This document shows positions 16,983 to 25,338 of a stretch of 63,342 nucleotides of DNA, piece by piece. Both the position numbers and the translations under genes were made by a program. Every line of letters starts with the position of its first letter. Position 1 is the first letter of the stretch. The stretch is from the NCBI RefSeq assembly GCF_001029435.1, contig NZ_LDOV01000043.1:1-63342 (forward strand). The letters are read 5' to 3'. The notes beneath the pieces were generated by a model that ran no database searches, was not told the DNA's origin, and saw only the letters and a program-made list of their open reading frames with translations. The stretch is from Photobacterium aphoticum. Lineage in GTDB: Bacteria; Pseudomonadota; Gammaproteobacteria; Enterobacterales; Vibrionaceae.

Positions 16983-19559
16983 CTAGAGATGGCCCGCCAG
17001 ACGCGCCCGTCGTCGTTGGTTCCAGCCCAATGCTGCCAAGATCATTAAGGTCGGTACAAAGACCCACTCTTTCATTGGCCGTGCGGCGGGCAGACTGACC
17101 GTGGTGATCTCCCAGTCAAAATCAATCCCGGCTTGTTCGGCAGGGCTGTCAAACTCAACCATATCAACCAGCATCTTCTCACCGTCTTGACGCAGCATCA
17201 GGCCGGTGGAGGCGATGCGCTCTTCGGGCGTGATAGCGGTTTCATCAAAGGGCAGGCGCACGTGTTTACTGATCATTTTGCCGGCTAAGTTTTCTCCGCG
17301 CACTTGTAAGGCCAGTGGTTCACCGATGGTGAGTTTATCCGCCGCATCGCTGATCAATACCCCTGGCATGTCATGTACGGGCGGGTAGATCTTGTCCCAC
17401 CAAAAGCCCGGCCGGAACAGGGTAAAGGTGATCAGCAGCAGGGCCATGACTTCCCACCATTTGGTCTTGGTGAACCACCACCCTTGTGTGGCTGCTGAGA
17501 AGGTCAGCATGGCAATGATTGCCGAGATGACCGTCAGCATCAGGTGCCACCAAGAATCGATATTCATCATCAGTAACTGGGTGTTAAAGATGAACATGAA
17601 CGGCAGGATCGCGGTACGAATATCGTAGGTGAATCCCTGAATACCGGTACGGATCGGATCGCTCTTGGCAATCGCAGCTGCCGCAAAGGCCGCGAGGCCA
17701 ACCGGTGGTGTATCATCAGCCAGGATCCCGAAGTAAAACACAAACAGGTGTACGGCAATTAAAGGAATGATAAGGCCATGTTGGGCGCCAAGGGTGACGA
17801 TGACCGGTGCCATCAAGGTCGAGACCACGATGTAGTTAGCGGTGGTCGGTAAGCCCATGCCGAGGATCAGACTGATCAGCGCGGTAAAGAGCAACATCAG
17901 CAGGATATTCCCGCCGGAGATGAACTCGACAAATTCGGTCATCACCAGGCCGATCCCTGTCAGGGTGACCACGCCCACCACGATACCGGCAGCGGCTGTC
18001 GCAACCCCGATGCCGATCATGTTACGTGCGCCTGAGACCAGACTTTCCAGCAAATCGATCACGCCGACTTTTGTCGCTTGTCCCAACGACATTTCTTGGT
18101 TGAAGAAGGCCATGAGCGGGCGTTGGGTCAGCAAAATGAAAATCATGAACACGGTCGCCCAGAAGGCAGACAGACCCGGTGAAAAGCGTTCAACGGTCAA
18201 ACACCACACCAAGACCACGATCGGCAGAAGGAAGTACAAACCGGACTTGATGGTCGGGCCGGGATCGGGCACCGAGGTGATGTCGGCATTGGGATCTTCC
18301 AGTGTATGATCTTGATAGTTGGCCGAGATCTTCACCAGGATCACATAGGCGATAAAGATCACGGCAGCAATCATCGGGGTGGCCGCCGCGCCGAAGACAT
18401 CTTTGGTCCAGCCAACCCCGTAGTAAATCACGGCACTCAGTACCAGTAAGCCGACAATGGTGCTGGCAAACGAGAGTAGGCTTTGTGCCAGTGTGGGCTT
18501 GTAATGGCGCGCTAACCCCTGCATACCCGCTTTACAGGCTTCAAGGTGGACAATGTAGATCAGGGCGATATAGGAGATCAGCGCCGGTAGCAGGGCGGCT
18601 TTGATCACTTCGACATAAGAGATCCCGACGTATTCCACCATCAGGAAAGCGGCGGCGCCCATGATCGGTGGCGTGAGCTGGCCATTGGTGGAGGCGGCGA
18701 CTTCCACCGCCCCGGCTTTGGTGCCCGGAAAGCCGACTTTTTTCATCAGCGGAATGGTAAAGGTGCCGGTGGTCACCACGTTGGCAATGGAAGAGCCCGA
18801 CACTAAACCGGATAAGCCAGAAGCCACAACCGCTGCTTTGGCCGGGCCGCCGCGCATATGCCCAAGCAAAGAAAAGGCCACTTTAATGAAATACGCCCCG
18901 GCGCCCGCCCGTTCCAGCATGGCACCAAACAGCACGAACAGGAACACAAAGGAGGTCGACACCCCCACGGCAATCCCAAACACCCCTTCGGTGGTGAGCC
19001 ATAAATGTGACATTGCCTTGTTCAGGCTGGCCCCTTTGTGGGCTATTACATCGGGCATGTGCGGACCGCCAAAGGTGTACAGCAGGAAGACGGCGGCAAC
19101 CACCATCAATGGCGGGCCTAAGGCGCGGCGGGTGGCTTCGAGTAGCAGTACCATACCGGTGACGGCCACATAAATATCGGTGGGGGTTGGCGCGCCGGAG
19201 CGACCGGCTAACTCGGTGTAAAACACATAGAGGTAAGCCGCAGAAAAGCTGCCGGCAAAGGCGAGGATCCAATCGAGCAGGGGGATCCTATCGCGGGGTG
19301 AGCGTTTTAAGGCCGGATAGGCGGTAAACGCAAGAAAGACGGCAAAGGCTAAATGGATTGAGCGGGCTTCAGTATCATTGAGGACCGCAACATTGAATAT
19401 AAATGGCAGGGGAGAGGCATACCAGAGTTGAAACAGTGACCAGCAGAGGGGCACAACCCAAAGTATCCGTCCAGCCAGTCCTCGTGGGCTTCGTGCCCCT
19501 GTATCGGCCTGTGCCACCATATCTTGCACGTCTGTCGACGAGGGCGATGTCTTCGTCAT
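16983..19559 (-). CDS. TRAP transporter fused permease, TAXI type (DctQM-like) with DUF3394 tail
   Basis: An 858-residue inner-membrane protein joining the 4-helix small subunit and 12-helix large subunit of a TRAP transporter. Helices crowd residues 28-700, and conserved motifs include GPPLMVVAAVFLLYTFGGP, SGSSIANVVTTGTFTIP and LGMGLPTTANYIV. The last 150 or so residues form a DUF3394 domain (KLTIGEPLALQV, FDSPAEQAGIDFDWEI). It imports a solute delivered by the TAXI binding protein, driven by ion gradients. The substrate is not evident. AAGGA precedes the ATG. Confidence 0.94.
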   Translation of the reverse strand: MTKTSPSSTDVQDMVAQADTGARSPRGLAGRILWVVPLCWSLFQLWYASPLPFIFNVAVLNDTEARSIHLAFAVFLAFTAYPALKRSPRDRIPLLDWILAFAGSFSAAYLYVFYTELAGRSGAPTPTDIYVAVTGMVLLLEATRRALGPPLMVVAAVFLLYTFGGPHMPDVIAHKGASLNKAMSHLWLTTEGVFGIAVGVSTSFVFLFVLFGAMLERAGAGAYFIKVAFSLLGHMRGGPAKAAVVASGLSGLVSGSSIANVVTTGTFTIPLMKKVGFPGTKAGAVEVAASTNGQLTPPIMGAAAFLMVEYVGISYVEVIKAALLPALISYIALIYIVHLEACKAGMQGLARHYKPTLAQSLLSFASTIVGLLVLSAVIYYGVGWTKDVFGAAATPMIAAVIFIAYVILVKISANYQDHTLEDPNADITSVPDPGPTIKSGLYFLLPIVVLVWCLTVERFSPGLSAFWATVFMIFILLTQRPLMAFFNQEMSLGQATKVGVIDLLESLVSGARNMIGIGVATAAAGIVVGVVTLTGIGLVMTEFVEFISGGNILLMLLFTALISLILGMGLPTTANYIVVSTLMAPVIVTLGAQHGLIIPLIAVHLFVFYFGILADDTPPVGLAAFAAAAIAKSDPIRTGIQGFTYDIRTAILPFMFIFNTQLLMMNIDSWWHLMLTVISAIIAMLTFSAATQGWWFTKTKWWEVMALLLITFTLFRPGFWWDKIYPPVHDMPGVLISDAADKLTIGEPLALQVRGENLAGKMISKHVRLPFDETAITPEERIASTGLMLRQDGEKMLVDMVEFDSPAEQAGIDFDWEITTVSLPAARPMKEWVFVPTLMILAALGWNQRRRARLAGHL

Positions 19560-19614
19560 GCATAATCCTTCTTTGATGGACGAGGGAAGTGGGTGTTATG
19601 TGGGGGAGGAAAAT

Positions 19615-19644
19615 ACGCATGCGCCACAGAGCGGGCGCATGCGT
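19615..19644 (-). other. Hairpin between TAXI binding-protein and permease genes
   Basis: ACGCATGCGC and GCGCATGCGT form a perfect 10-bp stem with a 10-nt loop, followed on the minus strand by ATTTTCC. It sits in the 108-bp gap inside the transporter operon and could partly terminate or stabilise the upstream message, raising binding-protein output relative to permease. Confidence 0.65.
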
Positions 19645-19667
19645 GAGTACGGTGTGTGAGCGCAGTA

Positions 19668-20636
19668 TTACTTGAGGTAACCGGCTTCTTTGTAGTATTT
19701 CACCGCGCCCGGATGCAGCGGAATAGACAGGCCATTTTTCACCATGTCTTCCGGCTTCAGGTTGGCAAAGGCAGGGTGCAGGCGTTTGAAGGTATCAAAG
19801 TTTTCAAACACCGACTTCACCAGCGCGTAGACTACGTCATCCGGTACATTGGTGGAAGACACCAGTGTTGCCGCCACACCAAAGCTGTTGACGTCATCGG
19901 TGGTGCCTTTGTACATCCCCCCCGGTACGGTGCTCTTGGCGTAATACGGGTTATCCGCCACGATCTTATCAATGGCTGAGCCTGTGGCTGGGATCAGCTT
20001 GGCATCACAAGAGGTGGTGGCTTCTTTGATGGATCCATTGGGATGGCCGACCACATACACAAAGGCATCAATTTTGTTATCACACAGGGCTTGTGAGCGC
20101 TCAGAGCCTTTCAGTTCTGAGGTGAGTTTGAAGTCTTTGTTGGTCCAGCCTAATGCATCCATGACCACGCCCATCGTGGCACGATCGCCGGAGCCCGGGT
20201 TACCAATGTTGACGCGTTTCCCTTTCAGGTCTTCTACGCCTTTAATGCCAGAATCGGTACGGGCGATGATGTTGAAGGGCTCGGTATGAAGTGAGAACAC
20301 GGCACGCATTTCTTTATACGGCCCCTGTTTTTCAAATTTGCTGGTGCCGTTGTAGCCATGGTATTGCCAGTCAGACTGCACCACGCCAAAGTCGAGTTCG
20401 CCAGCACGCATGGTGTTGACGTTATAGATAGAGCCGCCGGTGGATTCCACCGAACAACGTACGTTGTGGGTTTTACGATCTTTGTTGACGAGCTTACAAA
20501 TGGCGCCGCCGGTTGGGTAATAGACCCCTGTGACTGAGCCAGTACCAATGGTGATGAAGTTCTGCGCGCTAGCGGTGCCTGCGGTCATCATCGCCGCCGC
20601 GAGTGCGCTGACGGTCACAAATTGCTTTAATGCCAT
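19668..20636 (-). CDS. TAXI family TRAP transporter solute-binding protein
   Basis: A 322-residue periplasmic protein with a signal peptide (about 1-24, ending ASAQ). The TAXI core begins FITIGTGSVTGVYYPTGGAIC and includes SVESTGGSIYNVN, LKGKRVNIGNPGSGDRAT and FVYVVGHPNG. These proteins bind a small anionic ligand and hand it to the fused permease; related ones have been tied to glutamate or aromatic acids, but the ligand here is unknown. The start at 20636 is set by AGGAAGGGA 6 bases upstream and the signal peptide. Confidence 0.94.
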   Translation of the reverse strand: MALKQFVTVSALAAAMMTAGTASAQNFITIGTGSVTGVYYPTGGAICKLVNKDRKTHNVRCSVESTGGSIYNVNTMRAGELDFGVVQSDWQYHGYNGTSKFEKQGPYKEMRAVFSLHTEPFNIIARTDSGIKGVEDLKGKRVNIGNPGSGDRATMGVVMDALGWTNKDFKLTSELKGSERSQALCDNKIDAFVYVVGHPNGSIKEATTSCDAKLIPATGSAIDKIVADNPYYAKSTVPGGMYKGTTDDVNSFGVAATLVSSTNVPDDVVYALVKSVFENFDTFKRLHPAFANLKPEDMVKNGLSIPLHPGAVKYYKEAGYLK

Positions 20637-20968
20637 AGTGGTCCCTTCCTGATTGTTGTTATTCCCAAAGCCTGTGTGCGGGTACATCACACGCTTAACT
20701 ACCAAGGTAGTACACATTTCAGCAAAGCAAGATGATACCAAAAATAAGCGACAAGTTTAAAAGTTTGTTAACGATTAATGGGCAGGACAGGAAAAAAGCA
20801 AAGAGTGGTTAACGTGCCAGATAAAGTGATTTTTTAGTCAAATCAGAGGGTTGTTGTCTTGGTGGAGGAGAATAAAAGATTGTTTTATTGTGATCGTTCT
20901 CTCACTAATACCAGACAGCCGCACACAAGGGAGTGAGATCTGTCTGGTATCAATGCGCCAGTAGATAA
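20637..20968. other. Intergenic region between argR and the TAXI gene
   Basis: A 332-bp non-coding stretch. The part nearest the TAXI gene (20700-20880) is AT-rich and probably holds its promoter. The part nearest argR holds the interlocked inverted repeat described separately. I see no small gene. Confidence 0.6.
20900..20950 (-). other. Interlocked inverted repeats downstream of argR
   Basis: ATACCAGACAG (20908-20918) pairs perfectly with CTGTCTGGTAT (20940-20950). Separately, TCTCACT (20900-20906) pairs with AGTGAGA (20932-20938), which lies in the loop of the first stem. The two pairings interlock, as in an H-type pseudoknot. It lies 18 bp after the argR stop codon and has no T run, so it is not a simple intrinsic terminator. 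Confidence 0.55.
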
Positions 20969-21439
20969 TTATTTACTGTAGTCAAATAATTCACACACGG
21001 CGTCGTACAACTCTTCGGTGGAAATGCTGTTGGTTGGGGTGATGAAAATAGTGTCATCGCCGGCCACGACACCCAAGATCCCTTCGGCTTTGCCCAATGA
21101 ATCCAATAGACGTGCAATCACTTGTGCCGCACCCGGACCGGTGTGGATCACAACCAATGCGCTGTTGTAACCGATTTCCATCACCAGCTCTTTCAGTGGG
21201 CTGCTGGTGGTCGGTACACCGAGCTCAACAGGTAGGCAGTACACCATCTCCATTTTCGCGTTACGGGTACGTACCGCGCCGAATTTGGTCAGCATGCGCG
21301 AGACTTTAGATTGGTTGATGTTATCGAACCCCTGGGCCTTCAACGCATCGACAATTTCGCCTTGAGAGCTGAATTTTTCTTCTTTAAGAATGGCTTTGAA
21401 CGCTTTTACTAAACGTTCTTGTTTATCTGAACTTCGCAT
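20969..21439 (-). CDS. argR: Arginine repressor ArgR
   Basis: A 156-residue transcription factor, hexameric with arginine in this family, repressing arginine biosynthesis genes. The N-terminal winged-helix part contains SSQGEIVDALKAQGFDNINQSKVSRMLTKFGAVRTRNAK in consecutive segments, and the C-terminal arginine-binding core has HTGPGAAQVIARLLDS and GVVAGDDTIFITP, which carries the ligand aspartates. Length matches E. coli ArgR (156). It lies divergently from mdh, the arrangement also found in enteric bacteria and Vibrio. No strong Shine-Dalgarno sequence precedes the ATG. Confidence 0.97.
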   Translation of the reverse strand: MRSSDKQERLVKAFKAILKEEKFSSQGEIVDALKAQGFDNINQSKVSRMLTKFGAVRTRNAKMEMVYCLPVELGVPTTSSPLKELVMEIGYNSALVVIHTGPGAAQVIARLLDSLGKAEGILGVVAGDDTIFITPTNSISTEELYDAVCELFDYSK

Positions 21440-21807
21440 AAGTAAATTTCATGTACAGGGACGAGGGCTGTATTCTGGCAAACCTTTGGCCTGCAAGCAA
21501 ACGGTGTTCCGGTAAACTGGTGCATGTGTCACCCTAATCGCGTGCTTAAATGCATAAATATGATCTTTTAGACAAGTCGTAAAATGGCGGTCGGTCAAGT
21601 TTGCAGCAACAAATGTTATACAGATGTAGCACATTTTATTCATAGTCATGCGTAATCTCTCAAAGCGAGCGGCATTTTATTGTATTTGGATGTCCCTTCC
21701 TATAACGTTTGCTTTACTGCTGATACGAAATCATTGATTTAAATTAATAGTGATTTCATATGATTAGGTCTGAAAATTATATACTTCTATCGTAAAGGAG
21801 AACGAAC
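21440..21807. other. Divergent argR-mdh promoter region
   Basis: A 368-bp AT-rich intergenic stretch. The sequence near mdh contains a TATACT -10-like element at 21780-21785, with no good -35 at standard spacing. A half ARG box (TTTTATTCATA, near 21635) is visible, but no full palindrome. No RNA gene or small reading frame stands out. Confidence 0.5.
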
Positions 21808-22746
21808 ATGAAAGTTGCTGTAATTGGTGCGGCTGGTGGTATTGGTCAGGCGTTAGCATTGCTGCTGAAAAACCGCCTGCCTGCTGGCTCTGATCTGGCG
21901 CTGTATGACATTGCCCCAGTAACACCGGGTGTAGCGGCTGATCTTAGCCATATCCCAACCCCTGTATCGATCAAAGGTTACGCGGGTGAAGATCCAACAC
22001 CGGCACTGGAAGGTGCGGATGTCGTTTTGATCTCTGCTGGTGTGGCGCGCAAGCCAGGCATGGATCGCGCGGATCTATTTAACGTGAACGCAGGTATCGT
22101 GAAATCACTGGCTGAAAAAATTGCCGTGGTTTGTCCAAAAGCGTGTGTGGGTATCATCACCAACCCTGTGAATACCACCGTTGCGATTGCGGCTGACGTA
22201 CTGAAGAAAGCGGGCGTATACGATAAGCGTAAGCTGTTTGGTGTGACAACACTGGACGTGATCCGCTCTGAAACCTTCGTGGCTGAGCTGAAAGATTTGG
22301 ATCCGGGTCAGGTACGTGTGCCTGTGATCGGCGGTCACTCAGGTGTGACGATTCTGCCATTGCTGTCTCAGGTCGAAGGCGTTGAGTTCACGCAAGAAGA
22401 AATCGATGCACTGACTCCACGTATCCAGAACGCGGGTACCGAAGTGGTAGAAGCGAAGGCCGGTGGCGGCTCTGCAACACTGTCTATGGGTCAGGCGGCG
22501 TGTCGCTTTGGTTTGTCTCTGGTACGTGCACTACAGGGCGAAGCTGGCCTGGTTGAGTGTGCATACGTAGAAGGTGACGGCAAGCACGCGCGTTTCTTCG
22601 CACAGCCAGTACTACTGGGTAAAGAAGGTGTGGAAGAAGTGATGGATTACGGCAAGCTCAGTGCTTATGAGCAAGCGGCACTGGACAGCATGCTAGATAC
22701 TCTGCACGACGATATCGTCAAAGGCGAAGAGTTTGCGGTGAAGTAA
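21808..22746 (+). CDS. mdh: Malate dehydrogenase (NAD)
   Basis: A 312-residue TCA-cycle enzyme interconverting malate and oxaloacetate with NAD. The Rossmann loop VIGAAGGIGQALALLL is at the N-terminus, ISAGVARKPGMDRADLF carries substrate arginines, ITNPVNTT follows and the catalytic VIGGHSGVTILP histidine is near residue 177. Length equals the E. coli enzyme. AAAGGAG lies 8 bases before the ATG. It is transcribed alone, ending in a strong terminator. Confidence 0.98.
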   Translation: MKVAVIGAAGGIGQALALLLKNRLPAGSDLALYDIAPVTPGVAADLSHIPTPVSIKGYAGEDPTPALEGADVVLISAGVARKPGMDRADLFNVNAGIVKSLAEKIAVVCPKACVGIITNPVNTTVAIAADVLKKAGVYDKRKLFGVTTLDVIRSETFVAELKDLDPGQVRVPVIGGHSGVTILPLLSQVEGVEFTQEEIDALTPRIQNAGTEVVEAKAGGGSATLSMGQAACRFGLSLVRALQGEAGLVECAYVEGDGKHARFFAQPVLLGKEGVEEVMDYGKLSAYEQAALDSMLDTLHDDIVKGEEFAVK

Positions 22747-22771
22747 TCACACATTTTTGTCTGAACAATGA

Positions 22772-22798
22772 GAAGCGGCCGATGGGCCGCTTTTTTTA
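22772..22798 (+). terminator. Terminator after mdh
   Basis: AGCGGCC-GATG-GGCCGCT forms a 7-bp stem with a 4-nt loop followed by seven T, 27 bp past the mdh stop. Confidence 0.92.
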
Positions 22799-22864
22799 TA
22801 GTTGTTGATCACCAGCGATATTGTCATCGCGATAGGGCGATTGTCGCCGTTTAATCGCTGCTGC

Positions 22865-23056
22865 TTAATAATAATGATCACAACCCGTATGCAACTGTGG
22901 CTGCTCATCCAGATCATCACAATGGACGTTTACCCGGCGGTGATCGTGGCGTTTTTCAATGATCGCGGTGTTGTGATCGTGATCGACTTCAACCACTTCG
23001 GCGATCCCTTGTTGGTGCTCAACCCACATTCCCGGTTTTAGATCTTTGGCTTGCAT
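22865..23056 (-). CDS. Small hydrophilic protein of unknown function
   Basis: A 63-residue protein beginning MQAKDLKPGMWVEHQQGIAEV, which reads like a small SH3/KOW-type beta barrel (PGMWV, EVVEVDHDHNTAIIEKR). It is rich in His and Asp, with a terminal GCDHYY. A very strong GGGAGG ribosome site lies 5 bases before the ATG, so it is probably a real gene. I do not recognise a named family. It stands alone between mdh and ispB. Confidence 0.65.
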   Translation of the reverse strand: MQAKDLKPGMWVEHQQGIAEVVEVDHDHNTAIIEKRHDHRRVNVHCDDLDEQPQLHTGCDHYY

Positions 23057-23228
23057 GATTACCTCCCGTGAAGATCCTAATGATCGTCGCTCTTTATCTG
23101 TTGCGCTTTTGGCCGTGCTTTTAAATAAAAGGGGCTTTTATAAAGTGTAACGGGCTTTGTCATTCTGTCAGGGAACGGAAGGGCGGAAGGAAAAGATCAA
23201 AGCGGGAAGGATTAAAACGGGTGGGATC

Positions 23229-23256
23229 AAAAAAGCCTGCGCAGTGGCAGGCTTTT
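23229..23256 (-). terminator. Terminator of ispB
   Basis: On the minus strand, AAGCCTGC and GCAGGCTT pair around a 6-nt loop and six T follow. It lies about 45 bp past the ispB stop. Confidence 0.88.
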
Positions 23257-23300
23257 CGTCGGTATACGGATTGCTGGCGTGTATTACAGCCGTAAGCGGC

Positions 23301-24272
23301 TTACTTGTTGCGATGTACGGCCAAGTGTGCCAAGGCAATCAATGCGGCCTTGTAATCGCTCTCAGGCAGTATTGCCAGACTTGCAATGGCTTTCTCCGCT
23401 TCTTCTTCAGCACGAGTTTGGGTGTAGGTTAGTGAGCCCACTTCGTGCATACAAGCCAGAATCGGCTCTAGCTTGTCTAAACCGTTACCTTGCTCAATCG
23501 CTTCGCGGATCATCGCTTGTTGTTCGGCATTACCGTGTGCCATGGCGTGCAGCAGTGGCAGGGTAGGCTTGCCTTCTGCCAGATCATCACCCACGTTTTT
23601 GCCCATTTCTTCGCCGTCTGCGGTGTAATCCATGACATCGTCAATCAGCTGGAAAGCGGTGCCCAGGTAGCGACCGTAGTCCTGCAGCGCGGTTTCCACT
23701 TCCTGTGGGGCTTCAACCAGGATCGCGGCGATCTGGGTCGCGGCTTCAAACAGACGTGCCGTCTTTGAATAGATCACCTGCATGTAGCTGGCTTCAGTGG
23801 TATTAGGATCGTTGCAGTTCATTAATTGCTGCACTTCCCCTTCGGCGATCACGTTCACCGCTTCACTCATGATGTCGAGGATCTTTAAAGATCGTAGGCT
23901 CGTCATCATCTGGAATGAGCGGGTGTAGATGTAGTCACCGACCAGTACGCTGGCCGCGTTGCCAAACATGGCATTGGCGGTGGCTTTACCGCGACGCATG
24001 TCTGATTCATCGACCACGTCATCGTGCAGCAGGGTCGCCGTGTGAGTAAACTCGATAAAGGCCGCTGCGGTGGTGTGTTTATCACCCTCGTAGCCCAGCG
24101 CACGCGCTGCCAAAACAGCAAGCATAGGACGTAGGCGTTTGCCTCCGCCGCTGACAATGTAGAAACCGAGTTGATTGATGAGGGCAACGTCTGAGTTCAG
24201 TTGCGCCAGTATCTTCGCGTCAACCGCTGCCATGTCACTGGCAGTGAGCGCTTGGATAGCTTTGAAATCCAT
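23301..24272 (-). CDS. ispB: Octaprenyl diphosphate synthase
   Basis: A 323-residue trans-prenyltransferase that extends farnesyl diphosphate with isopentenyl units to make the ubiquinone side chain. First Asp-rich motif LLHDDVVDESDMRRG (about 81-95), second LIDDVMDYTADG (about 208-219), with GGGKRLRPML near the N-terminus. Length matches E. coli IspB (323). It is divergent from rplU, as in enteric bacteria and Vibrio. Confidence 0.96.
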   Translation of the reverse strand: MDFKAIQALTASDMAAVDAKILAQLNSDVALINQLGFYIVSGGGKRLRPMLAVLAARALGYEGDKHTTAAAFIEFTHTATLLHDDVVDESDMRRGKATANAMFGNAASVLVGDYIYTRSFQMMTSLRSLKILDIMSEAVNVIAEGEVQQLMNCNDPNTTEASYMQVIYSKTARLFEAATQIAAILVEAPQEVETALQDYGRYLGTAFQLIDDVMDYTADGEEMGKNVGDDLAEGKPTLPLLHAMAHGNAEQQAMIREAIEQGNGLDKLEPILACMHEVGSLTYTQTRAEEEAEKAIASLAILPESDYKAALIALAHLAVHRNK

Positions 24273-24624
24273 TGTACATCCAGCAAAAATAGTGCGCCGT
24301 TAGTCGGCGGAATTTTAAGCGAGCTGGCTGAGCATCAAACATCAGGCTAAAGTGACCTGATGGCACCAAGGCCATCCCGCAACCTAGGGCACACAAGGCG
24401 TGCGCAAGGATTGCCAAGGGAAAGGGGCGCCTGAATTTGTTAATCAGCAGCTAAAATTAATTATCGAATATTACACTAAAAGACCGCAATCTTCATAACC
24501 TCGATTGTGTTTAAATCAGTGAGTTTTATTCCTGAACAGCTTTTCACCAATTTTCTTTGCACAATCGCTTGCCAGAAGCTCCGTTTTCACGTAACATTCG
24601 CGCCCTATTGATGACAAGATTAAG
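24273..24624. other. Divergent ispB-rplU intergenic region
   Basis: A long non-coding stretch between ispB and the rplU leader hairpin. It contains an inverted repeat CATCAGG-(9 nt)-CCTGATG at 24340-24362 within the likely ispB 5' untranslated region. The AT-rich part at 24440-24600 probably carries the rplU promoter. I see no gene. Confidence 0.5.
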
Positions 24625-24668
24625 CGCATACCCATTGCCCAAAATTTACGTGGCGAATGGCCTATGCG
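24625..24668 (+). promoter_or_regulatory. Structured leader hairpin of rplU
   Basis: CGCATA, CCATT and GCC pair in order with GGC, AATGG and TATGCG, giving a 14-bp stem interrupted by small bulges with an ATTTA-containing loop. It ends about 8 bases before the rplU ribosome site. This position suits autogenous control by L21 or another translational control. Confidence 0.55.
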
Positions 24669-24685
24669 GACAAGCGGAGTAAGAC

Positions 24686-24997
24686 ATGTACGCTGTTTTC
24701 CAAAGTGGTGGTAAACAACACCGTGTAAGCGAAGGCCAGACCCTACGCTTAGAAAAACTAGACGCTGAAACTGGCGCTAGCATTGAATTCGACTCAGTAC
24801 TTCTAGTAGCTAACGGCGAAGAAGTAACTGTAGGCGCACCTTTCGTAGCTGGCGGTAAAGTAACTGCTGAAGTAGTTACTCACGGTCGTGGCGATAAAGT
24901 TAAAATCGTTAAGTTCCGTCGTCGTAAGCACTCTCGTAAGCAAGCGGGCCACCGTCAGTGGTTCACTGAAGTCAAAATTACTGGCATCAGCGCTTAA
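24686..24997 (+). CDS. rplU: 50S ribosomal protein L21
   Basis: A 103-residue ribosomal protein binding 23S rRNA. It starts MYAVFQSGGKQHRVSEGQ and ends in the basic FRRRKHSRKQAGHRQ region, both diagnostic of bL21. CGGAG precedes the ATG. It shares an operon with rpmA, 18 bp downstream. Codon use shifts to highly expressed codons (GTA, GCT, CGT) compared with neighbours. Confidence 0.99.
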   Translation: MYAVFQSGGKQHRVSEGQTLRLEKLDAETGASIEFDSVLLVANGEEVTVGAPFVAGGKVTAEVVTHGRGDKVKIVKFRRRKHSRKQAGHRQWFTEVKITGISA

Positions 24998-25015
24998 TAA
25001 CAGGAGAATTTAAAG

Positions 25016-25273
25016 ATGGCACACAAAAAAGCTGGCGGTTCTACTCGTAACGGCCGTGATTCAGAAAGCAAACGCCTTGGTGTTAAGCGTTTCGGTGGCG
25101 AATCTGTACTAGCAGGTAACATCATCGTACGTCAGCGTGGTACTAAGTTCCACGCTGGTAACAACGTAGGTTGCGGTAAAGACCACACTCTATTCGCTCT
25201 AACTGACGGTAAAGTTAAGTTTGAAGTGAAAGGTCCTAAGAACCGTAAATTCATTTCTATCGAAGCTGAGTAA
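25016..25273 (+). CDS. rpmA: 50S ribosomal protein L27
   Basis: An 85-residue ribosomal protein whose N-terminus (MAHKKAGGSTRNGRDSESK) reaches the peptidyl-transferase centre in bacterial ribosomes. It continues KRFGGESVLAGNIIVRQRGTKFH in consecutive segments. CAGGAG precedes the ATG. Length is exactly that of the E. coli protein. Confidence 0.99.
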   Translation: MAHKKAGGSTRNGRDSESKRLGVKRFGGESVLAGNIIVRQRGTKFHAGNNVGCGKDHTLFALTDGKVKFEVKGPKNRKFISIEAE

Positions 25274-25295
25274 TATCAGTCTCGACATGAATGAT

Positions 25296-25325
25296 AAAGC
25301 CCTGCCTATTGGCGGGGCTTTTTGT
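25296..25325 (+). terminator. Terminator after rpmA
   Basis: AAGCCCTGCC and GGCGGGGCTT pair around a 4-nt loop, with a mid-stem mismatch or wobble, and five T follow. It lies about 25 bp past the rpmA stop and directly before the next gene's ribosome site. Confidence 0.85.
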
Positions 25326-25338
25326 TATTGGAGGCACT

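Noticed and set aside
20887..20906. CRP-like TGTGA...TCACT upstream of the TAXI gene
   Set aside because: The half-sites are 8 bp apart instead of 6, so it does not fit a CRP site.
21630..21650. ARG box in the argR-mdh intergenic region
   Set aside because: Only one half-site (TTTTATTCATA) is good; the other half does not match.
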